40,662 bases of DNA, taken from Chitinophagaceae bacterium. GTDB lineage: Bacteria > Bacteroidota > Bacteroidia > Chitinophagales > Chitinophagaceae. A program made the position numbers and the translations under genes. The stretch is from NCBI GenBank assembly GCA_903642275.1, contig CAHJWK010000029.1, positions 1-40,662 on the forward strand, in the 5' to 3' direction. The notes beneath the pieces are model-generated. The model had not been told where the DNA came from. It was given only the letters and a program-made list of their open reading frames with translations, and made no database searches. Below are positions 24,903 to 34,128 of the stretch, one piece after another. Numbering within the stretch: position 1 is the stretch's first letter; the number at the start of each line of letters is the position of its first letter.

Positions 24903-25343
24903 ATGGCGAAAGAAATGAATAACAGGCAGGCGTATTTTAATTATTACATAGAGGATAAATATGTTGGTGGTATTATTTTACTGGGTACGGAAGTAAAGTC
25001 AATACGCGAAGGAAAAGTTAGCTTTAATGACGCTTTTTGTTTGTTTGATAAAAGCGAACTTTGGCTGCGTGGCTTATATATTGCAGAATATAAACTAGGT
25101 ACATCTAACAATCATATTGCAGTTCATGACAGGAAAATTTTGCTGACGCAGAAAGAATTAAAGCGTATTCAAAGTAAGATGAAAGAAAAAGGGTTTACGC
25201 TTGTTCCTTTGCGTATATTTTTCAATGAGAAGAATTTTGTGAAGGTTGAAATTGGTTTGGCGCGTGGTAAAAAAACACATGATAAGAGAGAATCAATTAA
25301 AGAAAAAGATGCACAGCGTGAGGTTAACCGCTTTATAAATTAA
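24903..25343 (+). CDS. smpB: SsrA-binding protein SmpB
   Basis: The 146-residue protein has the SmpB OB-fold: QAYFNYYIEDKYVGGIILLGTEVKSIREGKVSFND, LWLRGLYIAEYKLG, DRKILLTQKELKRI, GFTLVPLRIFFNEKNFVKVEIGLARGKK, and the basic tail THDKRESIKEKDAQREVNRFIN that enters the ribosomal mRNA channel. SmpB binds tmRNA and is needed for rescue of stalled ribosomes by trans-translation. The tmRNA gene (ssrA) was not seen next to it. The gene is 37 bp after accD and ends 217 bp before the htrA start. Confidence 0.96.
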   Translation: MAKEMNNRQAYFNYYIEDKYVGGIILLGTEVKSIREGKVSFNDAFCLFDKSELWLRGLYIAEYKLGTSNNHIAVHDRKILLTQKELKRIQSKMKEKGFTLVPLRIFFNEKNFVKVEIGLARGKKTHDKRESIKEKDAQREVNRFIN

Positions 25344-25560
25344 ATAAAATCTTTATTTGCTTTCTCAAAACGAAATAAGGTAATTTACATATCTTGAAGA
25401 TATATTATAAACGTTATGAAATAATTACAGTTCTACGATAACCTTCGTCAAATGTTTGTTAAATGGTTTTAATCAGAAACTGACGTTTCAAACAGCTTCG
25501 TTAATTTGCTATCAGAAAGGCACATTTATTGACCTTTTAAAAAATAAAATTGAACAGAAA

Positions 25561-27084
25561 ATGAAATTCAGACAAATTTTTTTAATTGTAGCCATAAGTA
25601 TTACTACTTCGCTGTTGAGCATTTGGGGTTATGGCACCTGGTTGCACAATCAATCAACAACTTTGCAAAGTGATGGAAGAGTTCCTGTGAACTATGCAGG
25701 CTTCTTTAATAAAGATGCGCCGACAGGAATACCTGATTTTACAGCCGCAGCTACATCTGCAACCCCTGCCGTAGTGCATATAAAAACAAAAATTAAAGGC
25801 ACTGCTGTTTCGTCAAAAAACAGTAATCCTTTTGGTGATCTTTTTGGCGATAATGATCCGTTCTACCAGTTTTTTGGCGGACCACGCAATATGACGATGC
25901 CTGACCAGCAGGCAAGTGGAAGCGGTGTTGTGATAAGCAACGATGGATATATCATTACAAACAATCACGTTATTGATGGGGCAAGTGATATTAATGTTAC
26001 GCTTTCAAACCGTAAGAGTTATAAAGCAACTGTTATTGGTGCTGATCCGAATACTGATCTTGCTGTACTAAAAATAAATGAAACTAACCTTCCCTACATG
26101 TTGTATGGCAATAGTGATGATGTTAAATTAGGCCAATGGGTAATGGCAGTTGGTTATCCTCTTTCACTTGATGTAACTGTTACAGCTGGTATTATCAGTG
26201 CTAAATCAAGAAATATTGGCATTAATAAAAGCACTCGTGCAATAGAATCATTTTTACAAACCGATGCGGCAGTTAATCCTGGTAATAGTGGCGGCGCATT
26301 AATAAATACAAATGGTGAATTGATAGGTATTAATTCTGCTATTGCTTCTCCAACAGGCTCTTATGCAGGTTATTCTTATGCTATTCCGGTTAACATAGTT
26401 AAAAAAGCAGTAAACGATCTTATTAAGTTTGGTACTGTGCAAAGGGCTTACATGGGTGTTAATTATTTACCTGATTATTTATCTGATGATCAAAGAAAAG
26501 CAAATGGTATTAAAGATGGTCCTGGTGTTTATGTTAGTGGAGTAGCTGATGATGGTGCTGCAAAAACCGCAGGAATTAAAAAAGGAGATTTTATCACAAA
26601 AATCAACGGCGTTAATATCAACAGTGGTTCTGAATTACAGGAACAAATTGCAGGTTATAAACCCGGCGATAAAGTTAATGTTACTTATGTACGTGACGAT
26701 AAAGAAAACACTACATCGCTTACATTAAAAAATAAATCCGGCAATTATGAAGTTGTAAAAAATGAAACCGCTTTTGATGATTTGGGTGCTGATCTTGTTA
26801 CCGTTGATAAGCAAGCCGCACAAAAAAATGATATAAGCGGTGGCGTTCAGGTTAAAAAAATAAATAAAGGCTTGCTGAATAATACAAAAATTCAGGAAGG
26901 TTTTATAATAACAGGTATTGATGGTCAGGATGTCAATAATCTTGATGACCTGAAAAACATTCTAAATAATTCCCATGGTACAATAAAGCTGGAAGGTGTG
27001 TATCCGGGCTATGACGGCACCTATAGTTATCCTCTGGCACTTGATGATAACAGCAGTGATAATAACAATGGTTTTAACCCATAA
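25561..27084 (+). CDS. HtrA/DegP/DegQ-family serine protease with two PDZ domains
   Basis: The 507-residue envelope protease has an N-terminal membrane anchor or signal (IFLIVAISITTSLLSIWGYG), then a trypsin-like domain with triad His136 (NNHVID), Asp166 (NTDLAVLKI) and Ser243 (NPGNSGGALIN). Two PDZ domains follow: one around AYMGVNYLPD ... GVYVSGVADDGAAKTAGIKKGD, and a second around GVQVKKINKGLLNNTKIQEGF. These proteases degrade or hold misfolded periplasmic proteins. I place the start at ATG 25561 because it begins the signal; the frame extends to 25456, but the 35 added residues would bury it. A strong terminator follows at 27104. Confidence 0.95.
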   Translation: MKFRQIFLIVAISITTSLLSIWGYGTWLHNQSTTLQSDGRVPVNYAGFFNKDAPTGIPDFTAAATSATPAVVHIKTKIKGTAVSSKNSNPFGDLFGDNDPFYQFFGGPRNMTMPDQQASGSGVVISNDGYIITNNHVIDGASDINVTLSNRKSYKATVIGADPNTDLAVLKINETNLPYMLYGNSDDVKLGQWVMAVGYPLSLDVTVTAGIISAKSRNIGINKSTRAIESFLQTDAAVNPGNSGGALINTNGELIGINSAIASPTGSYAGYSYAIPVNIVKKAVNDLIKFGTVQRAYMGVNYLPDYLSDDQRKANGIKDGPGVYVSGVADDGAAKTAGIKKGDFITKINGVNINSGSELQEQIAGYKPGDKVNVTYVRDDKENTTSLTLKNKSGNYEVVKNETAFDDLGADLVTVDKQAAQKNDISGGVQVKKINKGLLNNTKIQEGFIITGIDGQDVNNLDDLKNILNNSHGTIKLEGVYPGYDGTYSYPLALDDNSSDNNNGFNP

Positions 27085-27103
27085 TTAAAAATATAAAAGC
27101 AGT

Positions 27104-27131
27104 AAAAACCGTCTTTAACGACGGTTTTTTT
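27104..27131 (+). terminator. Terminator after the HtrA-type protease gene
   Basis: AAAAACCGTC (27104-27113) pairs perfectly with GACGGTTTTT (27120-27129) around a 6-nt loop, and the T run continues to 27131. This is a classic intrinsic terminator 20 bp after the stop. Confidence 0.9.
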
Positions 27132-27258
27132 GTTTACATTATCACTATGAAACTTGCTTATTGCCGTTTAATAAGTTATTTTGATATTTGTAATGATTGC
27201 TTAAAAATCTAAATACGTAAATTATATTCCATTTATAATTGCAATCAGCAATAATTTA

Positions 27259-28518
27259 ATGCAAATGAGAAGAGTTGTAATTACAGGAATGGGAGCTGTT
27301 ACACCCTTGGGTAATTCGGTAGAAGAGTTTTGGAAAAATTGCGTTGCGGGCAAAAGCGGCGCTGCACCAGTTACCAGGTTCAATCCTGAAAAATTTAAAA
27401 CAAAGTTTGCCTGCGAGGTTAAGAATTTTAATGCTGAAAAATATTTTGATAAAAAAGAATTGCGTAAGTACGATTTGTTTGCGCAATATGCAGTGGCAGC
27501 AACAGATGAAGCTGTAGCAAATGGCAAAATTAATTTTAACTTATTTTCAGAAGATGAAAGAAGTGAGATGGGTGTAATCTGGGGCTCAGGTAATGGTGGC
27601 ACTGTTACATTTGAAGAGCAGGTAAGTGAATTTGCACTTGGAAATGGTATGCCGCATTTTTCGCCATTTTTTGTACCTAAAATAATTAACGATATAGCGG
27701 CTGGCATTTTATCTATCAGGTATAAATTGTATGGTCCCAATTATTGCCCCGTTGCTGCATGTGCTTCATCAAACAATGCCATTATAAATGCATTTGATAC
27801 TATTCGTGCAGGTAAAGCTATACTTATGGTTGCCGGAGGTTCTGAAGCATCGGTAACCACAGCTACAGTGGGAGGTTTTAATGCAGCACAAGCTTTATCT
27901 AAAAAAAATGATAACCTAACTTCAGCATCAAAACCTTTTGATAAAGACAGGGATGGTTTTGTTTTAGGTGAAGGCGCCGGTGCATTAATATTGGAAGAGT
28001 ATGAACATGCCATAAAACGCAACGCAATAATTTATGCCGAAATGATTGCTGGTAGTCTGGCTGCAGATGCGTTTCATTTAACCGGAACACCGCCTGATGG
28101 CAAAGGCGCTGTGCTTGGGATGGTTAAGGCACTTAAGGAAGCACAATTACAACCCGGTGATATTGACTATATAAATGCACATGCTACATCAACCTACCTT
28201 GGAGATTTGAGCGAAGCTGTTGCCATTGATCAGGTATTTCATGAAAATAAAAAATTATTAATCAGTGCCACTAAATCTATGACAGGACATTTACTTGGCG
28301 CTACCGGTGCCGTTGAAGCTATAATTTGTGTGCTGGCTTTAAAGAATGATTTAATTCCTGCTACTATCAATACAAAAAATTTTGATGAAAATATCCCGAA
28401 AAATTTAAATATTATTATAGGCGAATCTGTGCATAAGAATATAACCTACGCTATGAATAATACATTTGGCTTTGGTGGCCATACTGCAACATCTTTATTT
28501 AAAAAATTTAAAGAATAA
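27259..28518 (+). CDS. fabF: Beta-ketoacyl-ACP synthase II-type condensing enzyme
   Basis: The 419-residue thiolase-fold enzyme has the FabF start RRVVITGMGAVTPLGN and catalytic triad Cys168 (VAACASSN), His308 (NAHATSTYLGD) and His344 (SMTGHLLGATGA), with FGFGGHTATSLF at the end. It extends acyl-ACP with malonyl-ACP in fatty acid synthesis. A house-keeping fabF normally follows acpP; here none is seen, so this may be a second, specialised copy (the final PNYCPVAACASSNNA environment and the N-terminal MQM start do not decide it). A 9-bp hairpin without a T tract follows. Confidence 0.93.
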   Translation: MQMRRVVITGMGAVTPLGNSVEEFWKNCVAGKSGAAPVTRFNPEKFKTKFACEVKNFNAEKYFDKKELRKYDLFAQYAVAATDEAVANGKINFNLFSEDERSEMGVIWGSGNGGTVTFEEQVSEFALGNGMPHFSPFFVPKIINDIAAGILSIRYKLYGPNYCPVAACASSNNAIINAFDTIRAGKAILMVAGGSEASVTTATVGGFNAAQALSKKNDNLTSASKPFDKDRDGFVLGEGAGALILEEYEHAIKRNAIIYAEMIAGSLAADAFHLTGTPPDGKGAVLGMVKALKEAQLQPGDIDYINAHATSTYLGDLSEAVAIDQVFHENKKLLISATKSMTGHLLGATGAVEAIICVLALKNDLIPATINTKNFDENIPKNLNIIIGESVHKNITYAMNNTFGFGGHTATSLFKKFKE

Positions 28519-28533
28519 GCTGAACGATTATGG

Positions 28534-28557
28534 GTATGAATACTCTATTATTCATAC
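28534..28557. other. Perfect hairpin between fabF and the LysE-type gene
   Basis: GTATGAATA (28534-28542) and TATTCATAC (28549-28557) form a perfect 9-bp inverted repeat with a 6-nt loop. No T run follows, so it is not a standard terminator. It could be an operator or an mRNA processing hairpin in front of the exporter gene at 28591. Confidence 0.55.
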
Positions 28558-28590
28558 TGCACATTGAACGTGAGGCAAACAAGCTTTAAA

Positions 28591-29250
28591 ATGGAAGCAA
28601 TTATCAAAGGTCTTATACTGGGTATTTTATTAGGTGTTTCTGTTGGTCCAATAATTTTTTCTGTGCTTAAACAAAGCCTTAATAATGGCCACCTTGGCGG
28701 CTATGCTTTTATTGCCGGCGTTTCAGGAAGCGATGTTTTTCTTGTTGTAATCTGTAATTTGTTTACACAAATTTTTGATGCTGCTATGCAGCATCAGCTA
28801 ATCATCGGTATTGCAGGAAGCTGCTTGCTTATTATACTTGGTGTATTTAATTTCTTCTTTCGAAAAGTGCAAAATTCAGATAAAGGCATTCATGTTATTG
28901 TAAACCTGCGTAAAAGAGACTTAGCCGGTATTTTTTTTTCCGGATTCTTTATGAATTTGCTTAACCCGGGCACCATGCTTTTTTGGTTTGCAGCTACGGC
29001 AACAATAACGGCTGATTCAAAACTTATGAACCATCCTGAACAATATCGCCTTATTGTTTTTTTGGTTGCACTTGCATTTAATCTTTCCGCTGACTTTTTT
29101 AAAGTGTTGCTGGCAAATAATATAAGAAATAAACTCACGCCACATAACATTCATCTTATCAACCGCATTTCAGGTGCCATACTTATAATATTTGGGATAG
29201 CGTTAGCAACAACTATTTTTATACGCAGCCATGCTGCAGGACAGATTTAA
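28591..29250 (+). CDS. LysE/RhtB-family translocator
   Basis: The 219-residue inner membrane protein has about six helices and the LysE-family opening GLILGILLGVSVGPIIFSVLKQSLNNG, with FSGFFMNLLNPGTMLFWFAA in the middle (the N-P-x-T/A-x-x-F turn of the family). Such exporters move amino acids or related small molecules out of the cell; the substrate is unknown. I place the start at ATG 28591 (MEAIIKGL). The frame reaches a TTG at 28564, but the nine extra residues are polar and not conserved in such proteins. Confidence 0.85.
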   Translation: MEAIIKGLILGILLGVSVGPIIFSVLKQSLNNGHLGGYAFIAGVSGSDVFLVVICNLFTQIFDAAMQHQLIIGIAGSCLLIILGVFNFFFRKVQNSDKGIHVIVNLRKRDLAGIFFSGFFMNLLNPGTMLFWFAATATITADSKLMNHPEQYRLIVFLVALAFNLSADFFKVLLANNIRNKLTPHNIHLINRISGAILIIFGIALATTIFIRSHAAGQI

Positions 29251-29284
29251 TTTCTTCTTTAATTATGATGTAACATTCGTATTT

Positions 29285-29292
29285 TATGTTTG
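29285..29292 (+). promoter_or_regulatory. Candidate -7 box (TATGTTTG) before mtgA
   Basis: TATGTTTG matches TAnnTTTG and sits 7 bp before the mtgA ATG, the same near-leaderless position as the box before bshB1. No TTG is visible at -33. Confidence 0.35.
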
Positions 29293-29299
29293 TAGTTAA

Positions 29300-30022
29300 A
29301 TGAAGAACCAGTCAATTGCATCAAGAGTGTTTCGCCGCATTCTAAAAATAATTGTATATGCATTTGTAATTTCACTTGTTTACCTGTTTGCTTGCAAATG
29401 GGTGATGCCTCCAATAACAATTATGCAATTAAGCAGTTGGTTAAGTGGTTACGGCTTGCAAAAAAATTATGTTTCATGGGATAATATTTCTGTTAATGTA
29501 AAGCTGGCTGCTATTGCCGGTGAAGACCAGTTATTTGCAATACACAATGGCTTTGACTGGAAAGCGATTGACAGAAGCATTGATAACAATCATAAAACAA
29601 ATAACCGGCCTGCCGGTGCAGCCGCAAGTACTATAAGCCAGCAAACAGCCAAGAATGTTTTTCTTTTTCAAGGGGAAGGTGTTTTGCTATATATTAGAAA
29701 GCCGGTAGAAGCTGTTTACACAAAACTTATTGAATGGTTTTGGGGCAAGCAACGCATACTGGAATTATATCTTAATACTATTGAAATGGGCAAAGGCATT
29801 TTCGGTATTGAAGCTGCGTCACAACATTATTTTCATAAGTCTGCCAAAGCTTTAAACCGTAATGAGGCTGCACAGATAATTGCGCTTTTACCAGATCCTA
29901 AACACTTAACCATACATCCGGAAAGCGCCTTCGTTGCTTTTAAGAGTAACTGGATTTTAAGACAGATGAATAATTTACAAGGTGATAAAAACGTTCATCA
30001 ATTAGTAACAAGTATAAAGTAA
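29300..30022 (+). CDS. mtgA: Monofunctional biosynthetic peptidoglycan transglycosylase
   Basis: The 240-residue protein has one N-terminal membrane helix (IIVYAFVISLVYLFACKWVM) and a GT51 glycosyltransferase domain: catalytic Glu75 in AIAGEDQLF, GFDWKAIDRSID, GAASTISQQTAKNVFL, the second acidic motif region KQRILELYLNTIEMGKGIFGIEAASQHYF and NEAAQIIALLPDP. It polymerises lipid II into glycan strands in the periplasm and lacks a transpeptidase domain. The aminotransferase gene follows after 24 bp and is probably co-transcribed. Confidence 0.96.
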   Translation: MKNQSIASRVFRRILKIIVYAFVISLVYLFACKWVMPPITIMQLSSWLSGYGLQKNYVSWDNISVNVKLAAIAGEDQLFAIHNGFDWKAIDRSIDNNHKTNNRPAGAAASTISQQTAKNVFLFQGEGVLLYIRKPVEAVYTKLIEWFWGKQRILELYLNTIEMGKGIFGIEAASQHYFHKSAKALNRNEAAQIIALLPDPKHLTIHPESAFVAFKSNWILRQMNNLQGDKNVHQLVTSIK

Positions 30023-30046
30023 TAAAGCCCATTATTATCAAAACAA

Positions 30047-31183
30047 ATGCATTCCAAACTTCCTGATACTGGCACAACCATATTCACAGTAATGAGCCAG
30101 TTAGCTGTTGAATACAATGCTATTAATCTTGGCCAGGGCTTTCCTGATTTTATGATGAGTGAAGAGCTGATTGCATTGGTAAATAAAGCAATGCTTGATG
30201 GTAACAATCAATATGTACATACTAACGGTCTGCCTTTATTAAGAGAAAAGCTTGCGCATAAAGTAGGGCAGCTTTATTCAACATCAATTAACGCAGATGA
30301 ACAAATAACCATAACGCCTGGCGGCACGTATGCTATTTATACAGCGCTTACGAGCATTTTAAATAAAGATGATGAGGTGATTGTTTTTGAGCCTGCTTAT
30401 GATAGTTATATTCCAAACATAATTATAAATGGTGCAAAGCCTGTATTGATACAAATGCAGTTTCCATCTTTTAATATTCCATGGGATGAAGTAAAAAGTA
30501 AAATAACTGATAATACTAAAGCGATTATTATAAACTCACCACATAATCCAACAGGTGCTGTGTTGCGGGAAGATGATATTGAACAGTTAAAGCAAATCGT
30601 ACTTGATAAAAACATTTTTATCATAAGCGATGAAGTGTATGAACATCTGATATTTGATGATATTTCGCACCAAAGCATCTTACGTTATCCTGAACTTCTT
30701 GAAAAAAGTTTTGTTTGTTTTTCGTTTGGGAAAACATACAACTGCACCGGCTGGAAGATTGGTTATTGTGTTGCATCAGCAACATTGATGAAAGAGTTTA
30801 GAAAAGTTCATCAGTTCAATTGTTTTAGCTGCAACAGTTTTGTGCAGGTTGCGTTGGTAGAATTTTTAGACAATGAAGCGGCGTATCTTTCATTAGGCAA
30901 ATTCATTCAACGCAAAAGAGATTATTTCCAAAGCCTGATGCAGGCAACAAATTTCAAAGCCATTCCATCTTACGGAAGTTATTTTCAATGTTATAGTTAT
31001 AAAGATTTCTCGGATGAAAATGACATGGAGTTAGCTATCAGGTTAACAAAAGAATATGGCGTAACTACTGTTCCTTTAAGCAGCTTTTATCAATCAAAAA
31101 AAGATGATAAAGTATTGCGTTTTTGTTTTGCAAAAAAAGAGGACATTTTAAGAGAAGCTGCAGAAAGATTAAGCAGGGTATAA
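30047..31183 (+). CDS. PLP-dependent aminotransferase, methionine aminotransferase (YbdL) type
   Basis: The 378-residue fold-type I aminotransferase has NLGQGFPDF, the cofactor stretch TPGGTYAIYTALTS, SPHNPTGAVL, ISDEVYEHLIFD and the PLP Lys229 in CFSFGKTYNCTGWKIGY, with the C-terminal LRFCFAKKEDIL for carboxylate binding. The sequence is closest to the YbdL/methionine aminotransferase group, which uses 2-keto-4-methylthiobutyrate in methionine salvage and also acts on aromatic or glutamine keto acids. Substrate is inferred. It is 24 bp behind mtgA. Confidence 0.9.
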   Translation: MHSKLPDTGTTIFTVMSQLAVEYNAINLGQGFPDFMMSEELIALVNKAMLDGNNQYVHTNGLPLLREKLAHKVGQLYSTSINADEQITITPGGTYAIYTALTSILNKDDEVIVFEPAYDSYIPNIIINGAKPVLIQMQFPSFNIPWDEVKSKITDNTKAIIINSPHNPTGAVLREDDIEQLKQIVLDKNIFIISDEVYEHLIFDDISHQSILRYPELLEKSFVCFSFGKTYNCTGWKIGYCVASATLMKEFRKVHQFNCFSCNSFVQVALVEFLDNEAAYLSLGKFIQRKRDYFQSLMQATNFKAIPSYGSYFQCYSYKDFSDENDMELAIRLTKEYGVTTVPLSSFYQSKKDDKVLRFCFAKKEDILREAAERLSRV

Positions 31184-31258
31184 AATTTATTAAAGCATCA
31201 AACGTTTAATAAGCATTAACACAAGGTTGTTTTTTATTTAATGTAGTTTTACGTCTTA

Positions 31259-31636
31259 ATGAAGTTTAAAATTCTATTTGCTAAGTTGATTGTCTTTATA
31301 ATGGCTGTGCAAATACTTAACCTGAGTATTTATGCACAGGATTATAATCCAATCAAGATAGGCAAAACGCTATACGAAACCAACGAAATAAATTCTATTG
31401 CAGAATACGTTGGCGAAGTTGTACTTCATCATAATAACCAGTTTCCTGAATATCCTAATGATGGCCATAAAGACCTGCAATTTTTAAAACATTTTACGCT
31501 TACTGCTTTTTCCATTCCTGTTTTAAAAATTCAGCATAAAGATTACGCTGTTAATGTTAACTACAGCGTTCCTTTAAATGAACATTACGATTTTTTGTTC
31601 TACAAAGAAATAAATCCGCCCCCGCCGAAAGCTTAA
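31259..31636 (+). CDS. Small secreted protein at the head of the metal-efflux operon
   Basis: I do not recognise the family. The 125-residue protein has a signal peptide (LIVFIMAVQILNLSIYAQ) and a mature part of about 100 residues with His-rich stretches (EVVLHHNNQ, NDGHKD, LKHF, IQHKD, NEHYD) and a Pro-rich end (NPPPPKA). It lies 52 bp before the TolC-like gene, on the same strand as the whole RND operon, and no terminator separates them. The His content and position suggest a periplasmic metal-handling accessory, which is inference only. Confidence 0.7.
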   Translation: MKFKILFAKLIVFIMAVQILNLSIYAQDYNPIKIGKTLYETNEINSIAEYVGEVVLHHNNQFPEYPNDGHKDLQFLKHFTLTAFSIPVLKIQHKDYAVNVNYSVPLNEHYDFLFYKEINPPPPKA

Positions 31637-31688
31637 TTTTCTCTAACATACTTGCCAATATGATAAGTCTTAACCAAAGGACTATCAT

Positions 31689-33002
31689 TTGATTTTATCA
31701 AAAAATAATAAAGTGACAATTTTAAAAAAGATTGCCAAACAAAGGTTTTTCTGTGTAGTTGTTTTGTTGTTGTGCATAAAAAAAATCAATGCACAAACAG
31801 ATACTATCGCTGTTTCATTACCGCAGGCAGAACAACGTTTTCTTGATAGTAATTTACAAATACTCGCAGCGCATTATAATGCTGATGCAGCAAAGGCTTT
31901 AATTAACCAGGCGAAGTATTGGGATAACCCGGTTCTGAATACAGACCAAGTTATTGCGGCTAATCATAAAGTATTTCCGTATAAAACTTTGTCTGATGGT
32001 ACTTCCGGCGAACAATATTTTATTCAGGTACAGCAACTGGTTAAAACAGCAGGCAAGCGCGGAAAGCTGATTGCATCTGCGAAAACAAATGCTGAAATTA
32101 ATAACCTGCAATTGCAGGATGTAATCAGAAAATTAAGAAGCCAGCTGCATATAGATTATTACACTATTGCAAGGCAGTTACGGAGCTACAATTTTTTTGT
32201 GCAGGCAAAGCAACAGCTTGATACATTGCTTAACGGCATGCAGTTACAGTTTAATGCAGGCAATATTTCTGAAAAAGATTTATTGCAGATACAATCACTT
32301 TCAGTTTCGTTATTGCAGGATGCAACAGCGTTAAGCAATTCTATCGCAGATGAAGAAGCTGATATGAAAACGCTGCTTCATTATGATACCGGCTTTTTCA
32401 TTAAGCCTGCCGATACACTTTTGCCAAGGTTAACATTACCGGAAAGTCTTAATGTATTTATCAGCCAGGCAATAGAAAACAATCCATATTACAAGATTCA
32501 AAGAGAACTAACCGTTTATCAGCAGCAACAGCTTTCATATCAGAAAGCCTTGCGTTCACCTGATATAACGTTAACGCCGAATTTTGATAAGCAATCTAAT
32601 TATGCACCTGATTATTATGGTGTCGGGTTCTCATTACCGCTGCCTGTATTCAACAGGAATAAAGGCAACATTCAATCAGCGGAATTTAATGTAAAGCAAC
32701 AGCAGGCTTTGGAAAGTAATGCAGACAATGAACTAAAAAATAATGTTGAAAGAGCTTACAGGAAAATCAACTTTTTAATTCAGCAAAACAATGCTGTGGC
32801 AACAAGTTTTTATTCAAAGTATGATACGCTTTATAATAATGTATTGAAGAGTTACCGGCTAAGACAAATAAGCCTGCTGGAGTTTATAAGTTTCTTTAAT
32901 GATTATAGAGACCTGCAGGAAAGAATACTTCAGCAAAACCTCAACCTGTTGCTTGCAACAGACGATTTAAATTACCAGGTAGGTATTGATATAATAAAAT
33001 AA
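31689..33002 (+). CDS. TolC-family outer-membrane efflux channel (CzcC/CusC-like), non-ATG start
   Basis: The 437-residue protein has a signal peptide (FFCVVVLLLCIKKINAQ) and the OEP layout of two half-repeats rich in Gln/Asn coiled helices: SLPQAEQRFLDSNLQILAAHYNADAAKALINQA, then QFNAGNISEKDLLQIQSLSVSLL, and in the second half AIENNPYYKIQRELTVYQQQQL, YGVGFSLPLPVFNRNKGNI and SYRLRQISLLEFISFFNDY. It forms the outer-membrane duct of a tripartite pump. There is no ATG: candidate starts are TTG 31689, with AAAGGA seven bases ahead, or GTG 31713. The adaptor gene follows 10 bp later. Confidence 0.88.
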   Translation: MILSKNNKVTILKKIAKQRFFCVVVLLLCIKKINAQTDTIAVSLPQAEQRFLDSNLQILAAHYNADAAKALINQAKYWDNPVLNTDQVIAANHKVFPYKTLSDGTSGEQYFIQVQQLVKTAGKRGKLIASAKTNAEINNLQLQDVIRKLRSQLHIDYYTIARQLRSYNFFVQAKQQLDTLLNGMQLQFNAGNISEKDLLQIQSLSVSLLQDATALSNSIADEEADMKTLLHYDTGFFIKPADTLLPRLTLPESLNVFISQAIENNPYYKIQRELTVYQQQQLSYQKALRSPDITLTPNFDKQSNYAPDYYGVGFSLPLPVFNRNKGNIQSAEFNVKQQQALESNADNELKNNVERAYRKINFLIQQNNAVATSFYSKYDTLYNNVLKSYRLRQISLLEFISFFNDYRDLQERILQQNLNLLLATDDLNYQVGIDIIK

Positions 33003-33012
33003 CAAGCAACTA

Positions 33013-34113
33013 ATGAAAAAATTTATCAGCTATACAATCATATCAGCATGTGTTATATTGATTGTATCATGTCATCATAAAACAGAAGAAGCGGCACCGG
33101 AGAAATTTGTGCTTAGCGATACGATGGCAAAAATGATACAGGTTGGCACTGTAAGCAATTGCAATATTGACAACGCTTTAACCCTTAGCGGGCAGGTAAG
33201 CTTTGATGAAAATAATGTAAATAAAATTTATCCTAACAGCAGCGGGCAGGTGTTGGAATCAAAAGTTTCACTTGGCGATAAAGTTACCAAAGGGCAGGTG
33301 CTTGCTGTTGTAAGAAGTGCTGATATTGCCGGCAACTATGCTGACCTTTCAGGCAGTGAATCTGACATTGCCATCACAAAAAAAGAACTGGATAACCAGC
33401 AGTCGTTATATCAAAGCGGTATAGCAAGCGAGAAGGATTACCTCGAGGCAAAAGAAACTTATCAAAAGGCATTGTTCGCAAAAAATAAAATTGCTTCATC
33501 CATTAGTCTTAATAGTGGCGTACAAACATCTGCCAATGGCACATACAAACTTGTGTCGCCTATTAACGGTTATATTGTTGAGAAGAAAATTAATGCAGGC
33601 GATTTTATTCGTGGTGATGCAGGCGATAATCTCTTCACCATTTCTGATTTAAAAGATGTTTGGGTTTGGGCTAATGTGTTTGAAGAAGATATATCAAAGA
33701 TTGCTGTGGGTGCAGATGCACAGATAACAACACTGGCTTTTCCCGGTAAGGTTTATAATGGCAAAGTTGATGATATGAGCCAGGTGTTAGACCCTGATAA
33801 CAAAGCCATGAAGGTGCGTATCAAGTTACCTAATTCAGACCTTACATTAAAGCCGGATATGTTTGCCAAGGTTATAGTAAGCTCAAAAAATTCTAACCAG
33901 GCTATGTGCATACCATTCAGCAGTGTGCTTACAGAAGACGGCAAAAATTATATCGTTTGTTATTATTCAAAAGACAGTCTTAAAGTAAAACAGGTTGACC
34001 TGCTCCAGGTTGCCGGTGCAAATGCATATATAAACGGCGACCTGCATGTTGGCGATAAAGTAGTTACGAAAAATCAACTGCTTTTATACAACGCACTTAA
34101 CGCAGAGTTTTAG
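33013..34113 (+). CDS. RND efflux periplasmic adaptor lipoprotein (CzcB/CusB-like)
   Basis: The 366-residue membrane-fusion protein has a lipobox (LIVSC, Cys20), so it is likely lipid-anchored in the inner membrane. Then follow the first half of the lipoyl hairpin (NKIYPNSSGQVLESKVSLGDKVTKGQVLAVV), a coiled coil (SESDIAITKKELDNQQSLYQSGIASEKDYLEAKETYQKA), the second lipoyl half (YKLVSPINGYIVEKKINAGDFIRGD), a beta-barrel (DVWVWANVFEEDISKIAVGADAQITT) and the membrane-proximal domain. It bridges the CzcA-like pump and the TolC-like channel. It begins 10 bp after the channel gene and ends 15 bp before the pump gene. Confidence 0.93.
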   Translation: MKKFISYTIISACVILIVSCHHKTEEAAPEKFVLSDTMAKMIQVGTVSNCNIDNALTLSGQVSFDENNVNKIYPNSSGQVLESKVSLGDKVTKGQVLAVVRSADIAGNYADLSGSESDIAITKKELDNQQSLYQSGIASEKDYLEAKETYQKALFAKNKIASSISLNSGVQTSANGTYKLVSPINGYIVEKKINAGDFIRGDAGDNLFTISDLKDVWVWANVFEEDISKIAVGADAQITTLAFPGKVYNGKVDDMSQVLDPDNKAMKVRIKLPNSDLTLKPDMFAKVIVSSKNSNQAMCIPFSSVLTEDGKNYIVCYYSKDSLKVKQVDLLQVAGANAYINGDLHVGDKVVTKNQLLLYNALNAEF

Positions 34114-34128
34114 TACAAAAAATTTACA

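Noticed and set aside
25456-25560. N-terminal extension of the HtrA-type protease
   Set aside because: The extra 35 residues precede a normal signal/anchor sequence; ATG 25561 is the natural start.
25344-25560. tmRNA (ssrA) next to smpB
   Set aside because: No tRNA-like ends, CCA or tag reading frame could be found in the gap.
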